From: Bacteroidota bacterium
GTDB taxonomy: Bacteria > Bacteroidota > Bacteroidia > Bacteroidales > FEN-979
Reading direction: 5' to 3'
Length of the DNA stretch: 33,023 nt
Assembly: GCA_030706225.1 (NCBI GenBank)
Contig: JAUZOW010000008.1
Coordinates: 1 to 33,023 of the forward strand
Shown: positions 16,653 to 25,261 of the stretch, piece by piece
Position numbering within the stretch: the stretch's first letter is position 1
Layout: the number at the start of each line of letters is the position of its first letter
The notes under the pieces: model-generated
What the model was told of the DNA's origin: nothing
The model's database searches: none
The model's input: the letters and a program-made list of their open reading frames with translations, nothing else
Position numbers and translations under genes: made by a program

Positions 16653-17876
16653 TTAATCGAATGACTTTATTGACCGGGCGATAATATCAACCGATTCGCG
16701 GATTTGATCTTCGGTAATGACCAGAGGAGGAGCAAACCGGATGATATGGTCATGGGTGGGTTTTGCAAGCAACCCGTTATCTCTCATTTTCAGACAAACA
16801 TCCCAGGCTGTTTTGCCGTTCTTCGGTCTGATTATGGCTGCATTCAGCAATCCTTTACCACGAACGAGCTCAATCATAGGGGAATCTATCTTTGTCATTC
16901 CTTCACGGAAAATCTTACCCATTGCTAAAGCATTGTCGGCAAGCTTTTCATCGCGGATCACTTCCAATGCAGCAATAGCAATACGGGCTGCCAGCGGACT
17001 ACCACCGAACGTGGAACCATGTTCACCCGGAAGGATCGTCAACATGATCGGATCATCCGCCAGGACGGCCGAAATCGGATAAAGACCACCCGAAAGGGCT
17101 TTGCCCAGGATTAAAATATCAGGACGAACTCCTTCCCAATCGCAGGCAAGCAGCTTTCCCGTACGTGCGATACCGGTTTGAACTTCATCGGCAATGAAAA
17201 GAACATTTTTCGATTTACAAAGATCATAGGCTTTCTTAAGATAACCTTCGTCAGGAACGAAAACACCAGCTTCACCCTGGATCGGTTCCACCAGGAATCC
17301 AGCCACATTCGGATCTTCAAGAGCTTTTTCAAGCGCTTTCACGTCATTATAAGGAATAGTGACGAACCCTGGGGTAAACGGGCCAAATCCATCACGCGCC
17401 GAAGGATCGGTCGACATGGTAATGATTGAAATCGTACGGCCATGAAAATTACCTTCACAGCAGATTATTTTTGCCTGGTTTTCAGGGATTCCTTTCACTT
17501 TATAACCCCATTTGCGGCAAAGCTTGAGTGCGGTTTCATCTCCTTCCGCTCCGGAATTCATGGGAAGGATCTTATCATAACCGAAATAGCTGGTAACAAA
17601 TCTTTCGTACACTCCCAGCACATTATTGTAAAAAGCACGGGATGTAAGTTCCAGAGTTTTTACCTGATCAATCAGGGCATTTACGATTTTGGGATGGCAA
17701 TGGCCCTGATTCACTGCCGAATATGCCGAAAGAAAATCATAATAACGCTTCCCTTCCGTATCCCACATAAATACTCCTTCTGCTTTCGCCAGAACGACCG
17801 GAAGCGGATGGTAATTATGTGCACCATACCTGTCTTCCAGGTCCATCGCCATTTTAGAATTAATTTTTTCGAGCAT
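16653..17876 (-). CDS. rocD: Ornithine--oxo-acid aminotransferase
   Basis: The 407-residue class III PLP aminotransferase reads as ornithine aminotransferase: '[50 protein letters not shown]', '[20 protein letters not shown]', '[16 protein letters not shown]', '[10 protein letters not shown]', '[22 protein letters not shown]' and the PLP lysine in 'LGKALSGG'. It converts ornithine and 2-oxoglutarate to glutamate semialdehyde and glutamate, linking arginine and proline metabolism. No arginase or proline gene lies nearby. Its start is 18 bases after the PCMD-protein stop, so read-through from the TonB-receptor transcript is likely; an AT-rich stretch just upstream could also hold a weak promoter of its own. 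Confidence 0.95.
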   Translation of the reverse strand: MLEKINSKMAMDLEDRYGAHNYHPLPVVLAKAEGVFMWDTEGKRYYDFLSAYSAVNQGHCHPKIVNALIDQVKTLELTSRAFYNNVLGVYERFVTSYFGYDKILPMNSGAEGDETALKLCRKWGYKVKGIPENQAKIICCEGNFHGRTISIITMSTDPSARDGFGPFTPGFVTIPYNDVKALEKALEDPNVAGFLVEPIQGEAGVFVPDEGYLKKAYDLCKSKNVLFIADEVQTGIARTGKLLACDWEGVRPDILILGKALSGGLYPISAVLADDPIMLTILPGEHGSTFGGSPLAARIAIAALEVIRDEKLADNALAMGKIFREGMTKIDSPMIELVRGKGLLNAAIIRPKNGKTAWDVCLKMRDNGLLAKPTHDHIIRFAPPLVITEDQIRESVDIIARSIKSFD

Positions 17877-17894
17877 AATAATATATATATTGGT

Positions 17895-18875
17895 TTATTT
17901 CAAAATCTGGAAAGAACCTGAATTCAAGATCTTTTCCCCTTTCCTGACCTGGTAATAATAAATCCCGTCAGCTAATTTATTTACAGGAAGTAAATTTTTC
18001 TGATCCGGAAGCACAAAGGTAGCCATACTTTTTCCTTCTGCATTAAAAATTTCTGCAATAGCATTTTCGACACATTCTCCCAGTTCCATAGTCAATGCGT
18101 TCTGTGCAGGATTCGGGAATACATTAACGGATACTTTCGGCATGACCGATTCCTGAATTCCTGCCGGATATTCAAGCATCAAATCATCAATATACATTGT
18201 ACTTCCAACCGATCCTTTGCAGGCCATAAAATTTGACAGGTTGAAGGCTGCACTGGAAACGACAAGCAAGGTCATTGTATCCGGTGACAGAGAACTCGAC
18301 GGATAATTGTACTGAATCGTAACATCAAACGGAGTATAGATAGATACAGCATCCCTGATCACCTGTTCTCCGTACCCAATGGTATCTCTTTTCTTTGAAG
18401 AAGAATTCCATTTTGTGAGCAGAGCTAAAGCACAGCAGGAATCTCCGTTTACAGGATAATACTGATAATAGCCTGTAAAATGAAGAGGTTTGCAACCTGC
18501 ACAGGGACGACCCAGGATTGCCCGGATATTGGCAAAATCCAGCGTAGCAGTACCCAGCATCCCGGGAATAAAAATATCCGTCGGATTTACAAAAAAGCTT
18601 CCGGAAGTCAACCGGGCTGCATAACTACCGAAATTGGAGGAATCGGTCCGGTATACTGTGACAGGACCGGGGCCCAAAGGAGGAGCAATGGATGCCAGTT
18701 CATTCAGTGTGGTAAGCCAGTTATCGTTTTTCCCTGATCCCAGCTGCCAGTATGAAGAAGATCCGGAAACTGAAACCTGATACCAATTTTCAAAATTCCC
18801 GTTGGGAACGTTTGATTGACTGAAACCTGCATTCAGCAGGAATAAGGAAATAAAAAGCAAAAGAATTTTTTTCAT
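17895..18875 (-). CDS. Secreted PCMD-domain protein with T9SS type A sorting domain
   Basis: The 326-residue protein (from the ATG at 18875, 'MKKILLLFISLFLLNAGFSQ') has a Sec signal. The middle part matches the PCMD (putative carbohydrate metabolism) pattern: 'KPLHFTGYYQYYPVNGDSCCALALLTKW', 'PFDVTIQYNYPSSSLSPDTMTLLVVSSAA' and 'GSTMYIDDLMLEY'. The last 75 residues are a T9SS sorting domain ('VSVNVFPNPAQNALTMEL'...'LADGIYYYQVRKGEKIL'). The track's longer start (18917) overlaps the receptor stop and would put 14 extra residues before the signal peptide, so it is not used. PCMD proteins often accompany outer-membrane import systems; here it lies 38 bases after a TonB-dependent receptor. The ligand is unknown. 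Confidence 0.82.
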   Translation of the reverse strand: MKKILLLFISLFLLNAGFSQSNVPNGNFENWYQVSVSGSSSYWQLGSGKNDNWLTTLNELASIAPPLGPGPVTVYRTDSSNFGSYAARLTSGSFFVNPTDIFIPGMLGTATLDFANIRAILGRPCAGCKPLHFTGYYQYYPVNGDSCCALALLTKWNSSSKKRDTIGYGEQVIRDAVSIYTPFDVTIQYNYPSSSLSPDTMTLLVVSSAAFNLSNFMACKGSVGSTMYIDDLMLEYPAGIQESVMPKVSVNVFPNPAQNALTMELGECVENAIAEIFNAEGKSMATFVLPDQKNLLPVNKLADGIYYYQVRKGEKILNSGSFQILK

Positions 18876-18913
18876 AGTAATATTTTTAATTATTAGTTTG
18901 TTAATGAGCAACA

Positions 18914-21319
18914 TCATATCTTGTAAACAACCTGAAGTTCTGTCAGACGTGGTGGTTCCACCGTCATTGGACGCAAAGAAAACTCAGTATTCATAAGGTT
19001 GTTTACAAGCAGGGAAAATTTGAAATTTCTCAGCATATAGCTGAACCTGTAATCCACGATAAACGTTCCGGAATTATGCTGTTCCCTGTATTCTTTAATA
19101 CCTGAATTCACATTGAAAAGCTGGTTATCCAGATAATCATAGAAGAATTTATCAATATTCTTCATAAAGCCATAGTACCTTCCTCCGAAACCGGTTGAAA
19201 AATGCTTCCATGTTAATTGGATATCCGCTTTCATTATGCTTTGTTCCCGATACTTTAAAATATGACCTGAAGTATCAGAAGAAGTGGTAAGATATGTGTA
19301 ATTGAAATTTTTGATCTTATAAAAGACATAATTCGGATCAGAAGATTGCGGGACAGAATAAGTATAGCCCAGCATGACGGCAAGATTCAGATTATGAGCC
19401 ACATTACCTTCGCCATTCAATGTAAGGTCAAGTCCATAAATCCTTGCCGGCCCGGTATTAAAGAATTTAAATCCGATATTCCGGGTGGGATCGGTGGTAT
19501 TGGATCCCCAGCTCCCGAAATTGAATTCAACATAATTTTTATAATCCTCATAAAATCCGGCGAGGTCGGCTATTCCCATAAATTTGCCAAATTTGAAGAG
19601 CTGCTTTACACCCACTTCATAGGAAACACTTTGTTCCGACTTAAGATCGGGATTGGGATAAAAGCCAAATTTACCGGAATGGGTTGTTATATATCTTTCT
19701 CCGATACTTGGAACTCTGTAACCCTGTCCGACAGAAGCACGAAGGAAAGTCGCTTTTGATGCCTGGAAATTAAGCCCGGCGCGGAAGATCGGCTTGCTTT
19801 CTGTAAAGTCAGCCATATTGTAATATTCATACCTGCCGCCAAATAAAATAGTCAAACGTTCGAAGAATTTCTTTTCAAACTGAGTGTATACTGAAAAATT
19901 CTCAGAGGAATAGGTTCCGTTGTTACCTGTCGTCGGAGTACCGTCCGAAGAAAGCTGACCTGAAAAAACCTGTCCATAAGCATAAACATAAATATTGGAA
20001 GCGCCTGCCACCATAGTAAGATCTCCCAGCTTTTTGAATTTATGAGTAAACTGGTAATCATTATAAACCGTAATTTGTCGTGACGATTGGTCGTTATTTC
20101 CTGAAGAATTGGTATAAAATACGCGATTTCTTGAAGCATGGGAATCACCGTTCTTGTTGTAATATTTTACAAAAGGATCAAGATAAAAAGTAACCTCCTT
20201 GAATATGGAAAGAGATCCGGGATAGGAACGGTAAATATTGGTATCTGAATCATTCCAGAAAAATGTCTCCGCATTCTGATCGTAAAGCAGGTTGCCATTT
20301 AATCCATAGGATAATCCATCTACTTTTTTGGACCGGATCCTTGAATTGAAGTAGAATTTGAACCTTTTTTCAAACTGACCTCCATTATAAACGGAATCGA
20401 CCGCTTTCTTTTCAGGTACACCTCCGATATAGCCATCATCGGTATAATAGCTTACTCCTCCAGAAAAATCAATATTGTCAAAACGTTGAGAATGGGTCAT
20501 TGTCACTCCGTACACCAGGGGATTCATACCCGTCCAAGGTGTAGCATATCTGCGGCCGGGCTTGCTGTACATTCCGAGAAAAGTATTGATTTTGGTTTCC
20601 GGGTTATCTCCCGGCCATGCCGTACGGATATTAATGGCACCATTTATGGCAGAGGATCCATATACAACAGACGAAGCGCCTTTTACTACTTCAATCTGAT
20701 CTACGTCATCAATGGGAAGAACATTCCAGTTTGGTCTGCCTGCATCGCCGCGCAACAAAGGGATTTCATCTACCATGATCATTACCCGAGATCCCAGTCC
20801 GGAGCTAAACCCGCTTCCTCCCCTTATCTGTGGCTCATTGTCAACAATAGCTACTCCCGGAATTCGGTCAACGGCTTTATCAATGCTTGGTAAATTCGAA
20901 ACCTCAATGCTCTGGGCTTTCATCACCTCAATGGAAGAAATGGATTCCTGGATTTTCTGGGCATATTTAGATGCTGAAACGACAACCATATTCAGATCTT
21001 TCGAAGTCGTTTCCAGCGCCACATCCAGCGTATGAGTCTTTTTCCCCGCTAATATTACGGTAGTTTCATATCTGTCGTATCCTACGAAAGAAAAGAAAAT
21101 AATGTATGTGCCTTTGGGTAAATCCAGCGTATATGAACCGTTTTCGTCAGTATAGGTTCCTCTGTTCTGGTCCTTTACGCCAATATTAACAAAAGGTAAG
21201 GGTTCAAAGGTTTTTGCATCCATTACTTTCCCTTTTAGTATGATATTTTGTGAATATCCACCAAGAGAAAATAACAAAAGACTGACTGAAGACAATAAAA
21301 AGGTAAGGAACACTTTCAT
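18914..21319 (-). CDS. TonB-dependent receptor with N-terminal CarboxypepD_reg-like domain (2)
   Basis: The 801-residue outer-membrane protein has a signal peptide ('FLTFLLSSVSLLLFSLGGYSQ'). A CarboxypepD_reg-like domain follows (about 27-105: 'LKGKVMDAKTFEPLPFVNIGV', 'YTDENGSYTLDLPKGTY'), then a plug ('SISSIEVMKAQSIEVSNLPSIDKAVDRIPGVAIVDNEPQIRGGSGFSSG', 'QIEVVKGASSVVYGSSAINGAINI') and a barrel with the TonB-receptor block 'RASVGQGYRVPSIGERY'. The 'VKGASSVVYGSSAINGAINI' and 'GYRVPS' blocks resemble siderophore/cobalamin-type receptors more than SusC, and there is no SusD. The substrate is unknown. It has its own promoter inside the ubiD 3' end and heads a unit with the PCMD protein and possibly rocD. 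Confidence 0.92.
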   Translation of the reverse strand: MKVFLTFLLSSVSLLLFSLGGYSQNIILKGKVMDAKTFEPLPFVNIGVKDQNRGTYTDENGSYTLDLPKGTYIIFFSFVGYDRYETTVILAGKKTHTLDVALETTSKDLNMVVVSASKYAQKIQESISSIEVMKAQSIEVSNLPSIDKAVDRIPGVAIVDNEPQIRGGSGFSSGLGSRVMIMVDEIPLLRGDAGRPNWNVLPIDDVDQIEVVKGASSVVYGSSAINGAINIRTAWPGDNPETKINTFLGMYSKPGRRYATPWTGMNPLVYGVTMTHSQRFDNIDFSGGVSYYTDDGYIGGVPEKKAVDSVYNGGQFEKRFKFYFNSRIRSKKVDGLSYGLNGNLLYDQNAETFFWNDSDTNIYRSYPGSLSIFKEVTFYLDPFVKYYNKNGDSHASRNRVFYTNSSGNNDQSSRQITVYNDYQFTHKFKKLGDLTMVAGASNIYVYAYGQVFSGQLSSDGTPTTGNNGTYSSENFSVYTQFEKKFFERLTILFGGRYEYYNMADFTESKPIFRAGLNFQASKATFLRASVGQGYRVPSIGERYITTHSGKFGFYPNPDLKSEQSVSYEVGVKQLFKFGKFMGIADLAGFYEDYKNYVEFNFGSWGSNTTDPTRNIGFKFFNTGPARIYGLDLTLNGEGNVAHNLNLAVMLGYTYSVPQSSDPNYVFYKIKNFNYTYLTTSSDTSGHILKYREQSIMKADIQLTWKHFSTGFGGRYYGFMKNIDKFFYDYLDNQLFNVNSGIKEYREQHNSGTFIVDYRFSYMLRNFKFSLLVNNLMNTEFSLRPMTVEPPRLTELQVVYKI

Positions 21320-21338
21320 ACTTCAGTTTCTTTATTCA

Positions 21339-21369
21339 CAAAAATAAGAAAATATTCAGCGTGGACAAG
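21339..21369 (-). promoter_or_regulatory. Promoter of TonB-dependent receptor 2
   Basis: The minus strand has CTTG (21369-21366; one mismatch to TTTG), 19 bases, then a perfect TATTTTTG (21346-21339). The -7 box ends 19 bases before the receptor ATG. The -33 element overlaps the region of the ubiD-family stop codon. Confidence 0.6.
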
Positions 21370-21374
21370 TGTTT

Positions 21375-23270
21375 TTAAGCTATTGCATTATAACTGGTAA
21401 TCAGCGATTTATATTTCAAAGAAGGCGATGGTATCAAATTTCCCAGATTCAGTTTGGGCCATATTTCATTGATTTTCCGGATCGTTGCATCATCCATAAC
21501 AATGATATTTGGCCATTCTCTCTGAAATCCATCAATCCCCTTTTCTTTTCGTGTCCCGTCAACAAAAAGAACAGGATAACGATTCCCATTACCATCCTTT
21601 ATATAAAAACAATCACGCGACGGATCAATATTATTGAAAACAATCCAGGCAACATCTTTCCAGCATTGAATATCTGCACCTTCATCGACAAAAACAATAA
21701 ATTTCATTCCATAGATCAGTTTTTTCCGGAGAAGGTCCCGGGATATTTCCTGAATAGCCCCCGGTTCTTTTTTCCGGATAGTAAACAGGACAACTGAAAT
21801 TCCATTCTGAAGCAATGCATCATTCACGCTGGAGATTCCGGGAAACATTTCAGATATTTTTTCTTTATCTATAAAATAATCCACCGGTAATCCAGGATCC
21901 GGGGAATCTTCACCGGGAAGCTTCTCCGTCGCATCGATTCCCATCTTGCTTCCGAATGCAAAGCGCCGGCTGGAATGGTCAAGGATATCGACAGGCCCTG
22001 CAGAGAAATGAATGTCATTTACCGGATCTACTCTCTGAGAGACCATACGGGCTATTCCGGTATAGTCTTCAGGCGAGGTATCCCCTGTGACAAGGATCAT
22101 AACCTTGTTGGTCATGAGTTGCCCTGCGCCCCATAGTGCATTCATTGTCTTGAATGCTTCGCCCGGGTATGTCTTTTTTATTCCTGCAATGACCAGATTA
22201 TGAAATACGCCTTCGATGGGCATATGCATACCGGTAAGCTCTGGTGCAGAAGTCAGCTGGATCGGGAACCGGAAGATCTTTTCCGTCGCCTTCCCAATCC
22301 ATCCATCCTCCATGGGAGGAATACCGACAATGGTTGCCGGATATATGGCATTTTTACGATGTGTTATGCAAGTCACATGAAAGCGGGGATAATAATCCGC
22401 CAATGAATAAAATCCGGTATGATCTCCAAACGGGCCTTCAAGTATGAGATCTTCTTCCGGGTCAATGTATCCTTCGATTACAAAATCCGCATCTGCGGGA
22501 ACTTCCAGATCCTGAGTCAGGCATCGGACAAGCTCCACCTTTTTTTTTCTTAGAAATCCGGCAAATAAAAATTCATCCAGATTTTCGGGAAGAGGGGCGG
22601 TTGCAACATAAGTGCAGGAAGGATCTCCTCCAAGTGTGACCGCTACCGGCATACGTTTTTTCAACAATTTATATTTCCGGTAATGAGTAGCCGAACCTTT
22701 ATGAAGATGCCAGTGCATTCCGGTCAGTAAAGGTCCGAATACCTGCATGCGGTACATGCCGGTATTATGAATGCCATTTTCAGGATCTTTTGTTCGAACA
22801 ACCGGTAGTGTAATGAAAGGCCCCCCGTCGGCAGGCCAACAGGTAAGAACCGGAAGTTTCGTAAGATCCGGAGGATCCATAACCACTTCCTGGCAGGGTC
22901 CCCGTCCGGAAACGACTTTGGGTAGCCAGGATGCAACTTCCTGTAAAACAGGCAGAACCTTAAGCTTCTCAATAAAGGTATCTCTGGAAGAAACAAATTC
23001 CTTCAGTAATTTTATCATCCGCTCATCAAACTCATCCAGACTATTTACCCCCAATGCCATTGCCATTCTTTTCTCAGATCCAAATGCGTTAATAAGCAAA
23101 GGAAAAGGCGTACCCGTATTCTCAAAAAGCAGCGCTTTCCCGTTTGTTTTCATCACCCGGTCGGCAACTTCCGTGATTTCCAGCCTGGGTGAGACAAATT
23201 CCCTGATCCGGACCAACTCGCCCGCATTTTCAAGGGTTGATATAAACTGATATAGATTTTTATAAGCCAT
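21375..23270 (-). CDS. UbiD-family prenylated-FMN decarboxylase
   Basis: The 631-residue protein has UbiD-family blocks: 'GRGPCQEVVMDPPDLTKLPVLTCWPADGGPFITLPVV', the cofactor and metal region 'HNTGMYRMQVFG' (Asn169, Arg174), 'VTLGGDPSCTYVATAPLP', 'EGYIDPEEDLILEGPFGDHTGFYS' (Glu266 and Glu278) and 'WGAGQLMTNKVMILV'. Such enzymes are reversible non-oxidative decarboxylases that use prenylated FMN made by UbiX; typical substrates are polyprenyl-hydroxybenzoate or the futalosine-pathway menaquinone precursor. It is longer than the roughly 490-residue E. coli UbiD, with an extended C-terminus. It starts 6 bases after ccmE, so it seems to belong to the ccm operon, which hints at a quinone or respiratory role (inference). 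No ubiX or prenyltransferase is nearby. Confidence 0.9.
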   Translation of the reverse strand: MAYKNLYQFISTLENAGELVRIREFVSPRLEITEVADRVMKTNGKALLFENTGTPFPLLINAFGSEKRMAMALGVNSLDEFDERMIKLLKEFVSSRDTFIEKLKVLPVLQEVASWLPKVVSGRGPCQEVVMDPPDLTKLPVLTCWPADGGPFITLPVVRTKDPENGIHNTGMYRMQVFGPLLTGMHWHLHKGSATHYRKYKLLKKRMPVAVTLGGDPSCTYVATAPLPENLDEFLFAGFLRKKKVELVRCLTQDLEVPADADFVIEGYIDPEEDLILEGPFGDHTGFYSLADYYPRFHVTCITHRKNAIYPATIVGIPPMEDGWIGKATEKIFRFPIQLTSAPELTGMHMPIEGVFHNLVIAGIKKTYPGEAFKTMNALWGAGQLMTNKVMILVTGDTSPEDYTGIARMVSQRVDPVNDIHFSAGPVDILDHSSRRFAFGSKMGIDATEKLPGEDSPDPGLPVDYFIDKEKISEMFPGISSVNDALLQNGISVVLFTIRKKEPGAIQEISRDLLRKKLIYGMKFIVFVDEGADIQCWKDVAWIVFNNIDPSRDCFYIKDGNGNRYPVLFVDGTRKEKGIDGFQREWPNIIVMDDATIRKINEIWPKLNLGNLIPSPSLKYKSLITSYNAIA

Positions 23271-23276
23271 GCCGAC

Positions 23277-23693
23277 TTAAGGATTCGATTGAAAACTTTT
23301 ATCTCTGAATTTTTCAGGTTTTTTTTCCGTATTGTATTTCGAAGGACACTTGAGTAAAAGGCTTTTGGCCTGAAAATAATCCTTTTCCATATGCCCTGTC
23401 ACAACGATCTTTTCCGATTTTTCAAAATCATGCGGTTTTGCATCATTATAAACAACCTTTTTCTCAATCCCTTTTTCATCCTTCATATAAAAAGAAAACT
23501 GATTTGCATTTTTGCCGGGATTGTATTCAATAGGTTTGTTTTTATCCAGGATACCTATAATCTGAAAATCCCTGGAAGACTTTAAAGCAGCTTCCGAGAA
23601 ATCAGCATAGGTACCCGAATGAGTGAGGGTCGAAACAACCACAGCAATGATCGTTACCAGGATCAGAAGAATGAGGATATGACTGGTTTTCAT
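23277..23693 (-). CDS. ccmE: Cytochrome c maturation protein CcmE, CXXXY variant
   Basis: The 138-residue protein has an N-terminal membrane anchor ('ILILLILVTIIAVVVSTL', residues 6-23) and the CcmE OB-fold ('FQIIGILDKNKPIEYNPGKNANQFSFYMKDEKG', 'VVYNDAKPHDFEKSEKIVVTGHMEKDYFQAKSLLLK'). CcmE is the periplasmic heme chaperone of cytochrome c maturation System I. In classical CcmE the heme attaches to the His of a HxxxY motif; here the position reads 'CPSKY' (Cys116, Tyr120), the CXXXY form described for archaea and Desulfovibrio (System I*). Its ATG overlaps the ccmD stop (ATGA), and the UbiD gene follows after 6 bases. Confidence 0.88.
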   Translation of the reverse strand: MKTSHILILLILVTIIAVVVSTLTHSGTYADFSEAALKSSRDFQIIGILDKNKPIEYNPGKNANQFSFYMKDEKGIEKKVVYNDAKPHDFEKSEKIVVTGHMEKDYFQAKSLLLKCPSKYNTEKKPEKFRDKSFQSNP

Positions 23694-23839
23694 ACCGGAT
23701 CATTAATATTCCTGCTCTTTTCTTTCCATTCCTTTTCAAGGCGTGATACCTTCCGGTCGATAATAAAGAGATAAACTATCAATCCTATCAGGATCACTGC
23801 AAGGACGGCTATCACTACGACAATTTTACCGTATTCCAT
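23690..23839 (-). CDS. ccmD: CcmD-like small membrane protein
   Basis: This 49-residue ORF is too short for the track. It reads 'MEYGKIVVVIAVLAVILIGL' then 'IVYLFIIDRKVSRLEKEWKE': one membrane helix followed by a charged cytoplasmic tail. That is the CcmD pattern, and 'YLFIIDRKVSRLEKE' is typical of Bacteroidota CcmD proteins. CcmD stabilises the CcmC-CcmE heme-transfer complex. An in-frame ATG two codons upstream (23845) is an alternative start. The stop overlaps the ccmE ATG by ATGA and the gene starts 22 bases after the ccmC stop, which fits the position of ccmD in other clusters. Confidence 0.82.
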   Translation of the reverse strand: MEYGKIVVVIAVLAVILIGLIVYLFIIDRKVSRLEKEWKEKSRNINDPV

Positions 23840-23861
23840 AAGCATATATTAAAATCGTACA

Positions 23862-24545
23862 TCAGGCGGTCATTTCTCCATTCAGCTTATTGATCCTGAC
23901 TCTCAAATTCAGAATCCAAAATCCGAGCAGGATCCATCCCAGCATTGCCGGATAAAAAACCCATCGCATAGCCGGGTCAAGGTGCATTGGAAGAACCGGA
24001 GAATCTTCATTTCCCGGGTGAATGCTTGCACCGGAAACGCGCGGAATAACCAAGACAAAAACGATCCACATTACAAAAGCAAAAATGTTATAAACTGCCG
24101 AAATTTTTGCCCGGTTCTTAATGTCATTGACTGAGCTTCTAAGGACCATATAGGCAAGGTATATCAATAAGCCTGCCGCTGCTCCATCCAGTTTCGGATC
24201 ATTAACCCAGGGGGCTCCCCATGTAAAATTGGCCCAGATCATACCTGTCAGGATTCCCAGGATACCAAATAAAATCCCGGTATTCACCGCTTCCACCGCC
24301 ATCCTGTCCTCTTTCAGATTAAATGTTCTGAGAAATCTCAGACTATAGATAAAACCGGTAGTAAGCATGGCAAGCATTCCAAACCACATTCCCACATGAA
24401 AAAAGAGATTCCGTATGGTTTCCTGAATCATAGTATCCGGAACCGGAATACTGAAGCCCATGACTATTGCATAAATCAACAATACCCCGGATAAAACTTT
24501 CCACCAATATGTTTTAAAAATCCTCAATCGTAATGCGTAATGCAT
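23862..24545 (-). CDS. ccmC: Cytochrome c maturation heme-handling protein CcmC
   Basis: The 227-residue protein has six hydrophobic helices and the CcmC/CcsA layout. Candidate heme-ligand histidines are His50 in 'RNLFFHVGMWFGM' and His176 in 'SGASIHPGNEDSP'. The periplasmic Trp-rich loop reads 'FTWGAPWVNDPKLDG' (108-121), a variant of the WWD motif in which the usual WWxWD becomes PWVND. CcmC delivers heme to CcmE on the periplasmic face. It starts 9 bases after ccmB and is followed by the small ccmD. Confidence 0.93.
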   Translation of the reverse strand: MHYALRLRIFKTYWWKVLSGVLLIYAIVMGFSIPVPDTMIQETIRNLFFHVGMWFGMLAMLTTGFIYSLRFLRTFNLKEDRMAVEAVNTGILFGILGILTGMIWANFTWGAPWVNDPKLDGAAAGLLIYLAYMVLRSSVNDIKNRAKISAVYNIFAFVMWIVFVLVIPRVSGASIHPGNEDSPVLPMHLDPAMRWVFYPAMLGWILLGFWILNLRVRINKLNGEMTA

Positions 24546-24554
24546 AAATAAAAT

Positions 24555-25214
24555 TCATTCTTTCCAAATATAAGGAAATAAGATAAATGCCAGCAAGATT
24601 ACAGTAATATCAATCATGATCAGCAGGATCAGCCATCCGGCGTTTCCGGCCCATCCTACGGTATTCAGAGCCGATGAAGAAACCCTGACCAGGATGAGCA
24701 GCAAAGGCAATATAATAGGAAAACTGAGGATTGCAATCAGAGAAAAATTATTTGAAGCCCTGGAAGCAATAGCAGCTACCATGGTTAGAGTGGAAGACAA
24801 TCCGATACTACCCAGGAAAAGAACAGCCAGAAAAAGCGGAAAATTCAGTATTCTGTTTCCCATCAGGAGAATAAAAAGTCCGGATGACAAACCTGCAAGC
24901 AGGATCATAAGCAATCCGTTATAGAGTATTTTCGACAGCAGGATCCCTTGCGGGCTCGATAATGTATAATAATATATTAAGCGGGAAGGGCTTTCCTGTA
25001 CAAAGCTTTTGGATATACTATTTACTGCCACAAACAGGAGGATGATCCAGAAAAGCGAATTCCACGTCTCCGGATCAATAACCCGGCTGAAGGCCAGATA
25101 CGCGATAAGAATAGTGGAAACCAGGTAAAGCAGAATGCCATTCAGAACATATTTTTGCTTTATCTCAAGCCGGATCTCCTTTCCTGATAATATTTTGATT
25201 TCCTTCAGCAGCAT
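24555..25214 (-). CDS. ccmB: Heme exporter protein B (CcmB)
   Basis: From the ATG at 25214 ('MLLKEIKILSGKEIRLEIKQKY') the protein has 219 residues and six hydrophobic segments, the normal CcmB size. 'FVQESPSRLIYYYTLSSPQGILLSKILYN' and 'LILVRVSSSA' are CcmB-like blocks. CcmB is the membrane subunit of the CcmAB(CD) ABC complex that releases holo-CcmE. The track's extra 22 residues (from 25280) are translated from the preceding terminator hairpin and are not real; a -7 box at 25230-25237 supports the shorter start. No ATPase gene ccmA is adjacent, so it must be elsewhere or absent. First gene of the ccmBCDE-ubiD operon. Confidence 0.9.
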   Translation of the reverse strand: MLLKEIKILSGKEIRLEIKQKYVLNGILLYLVSTILIAYLAFSRVIDPETWNSLFWIILLFVAVNSISKSFVQESPSRLIYYYTLSSPQGILLSKILYNGLLMILLAGLSSGLFILLMGNRILNFPLFLAVLFLGSIGLSSTLTMVAAIASRASNNFSLIAILSFPIILPLLLILVRVSSSALNTVGWAGNAGWLILLIMIDITVILLAFILFPYIWKE

Positions 25215-25229
25215 AAGGCTCGTTTCATG

Positions 25230-25261
25230 CAAAAATAACATTAAAAAAGCCGTCCCGGAAA
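25230..25261 (-). promoter_or_regulatory. Promoter of the ccmB-ccmC-ccmD-ccmE-ubiD operon
   Basis: The minus strand has TTTC (25261-25258; one mismatch to TTTG), 20 bases, then TATTTTTG (25237-25230), 15 bases before the ccmB ATG. The -33 region falls inside the loop and 3' arm of the terminator of the upstream gene. Confidence 0.55.

Noticed and set aside
18876-18917. Longer start for the PCMD protein
   Set aside because: It overlaps the receptor stop and would place 14 polar residues in front of a clean signal peptide beginning MKKILLLF.
21375-25214. CcmF/CcsA or CcmA hidden in the ccm cluster
   Set aside because: Every open frame in the operon is accounted for; none has the CcmF WWD-rich architecture or an ABC ATPase Walker motif.
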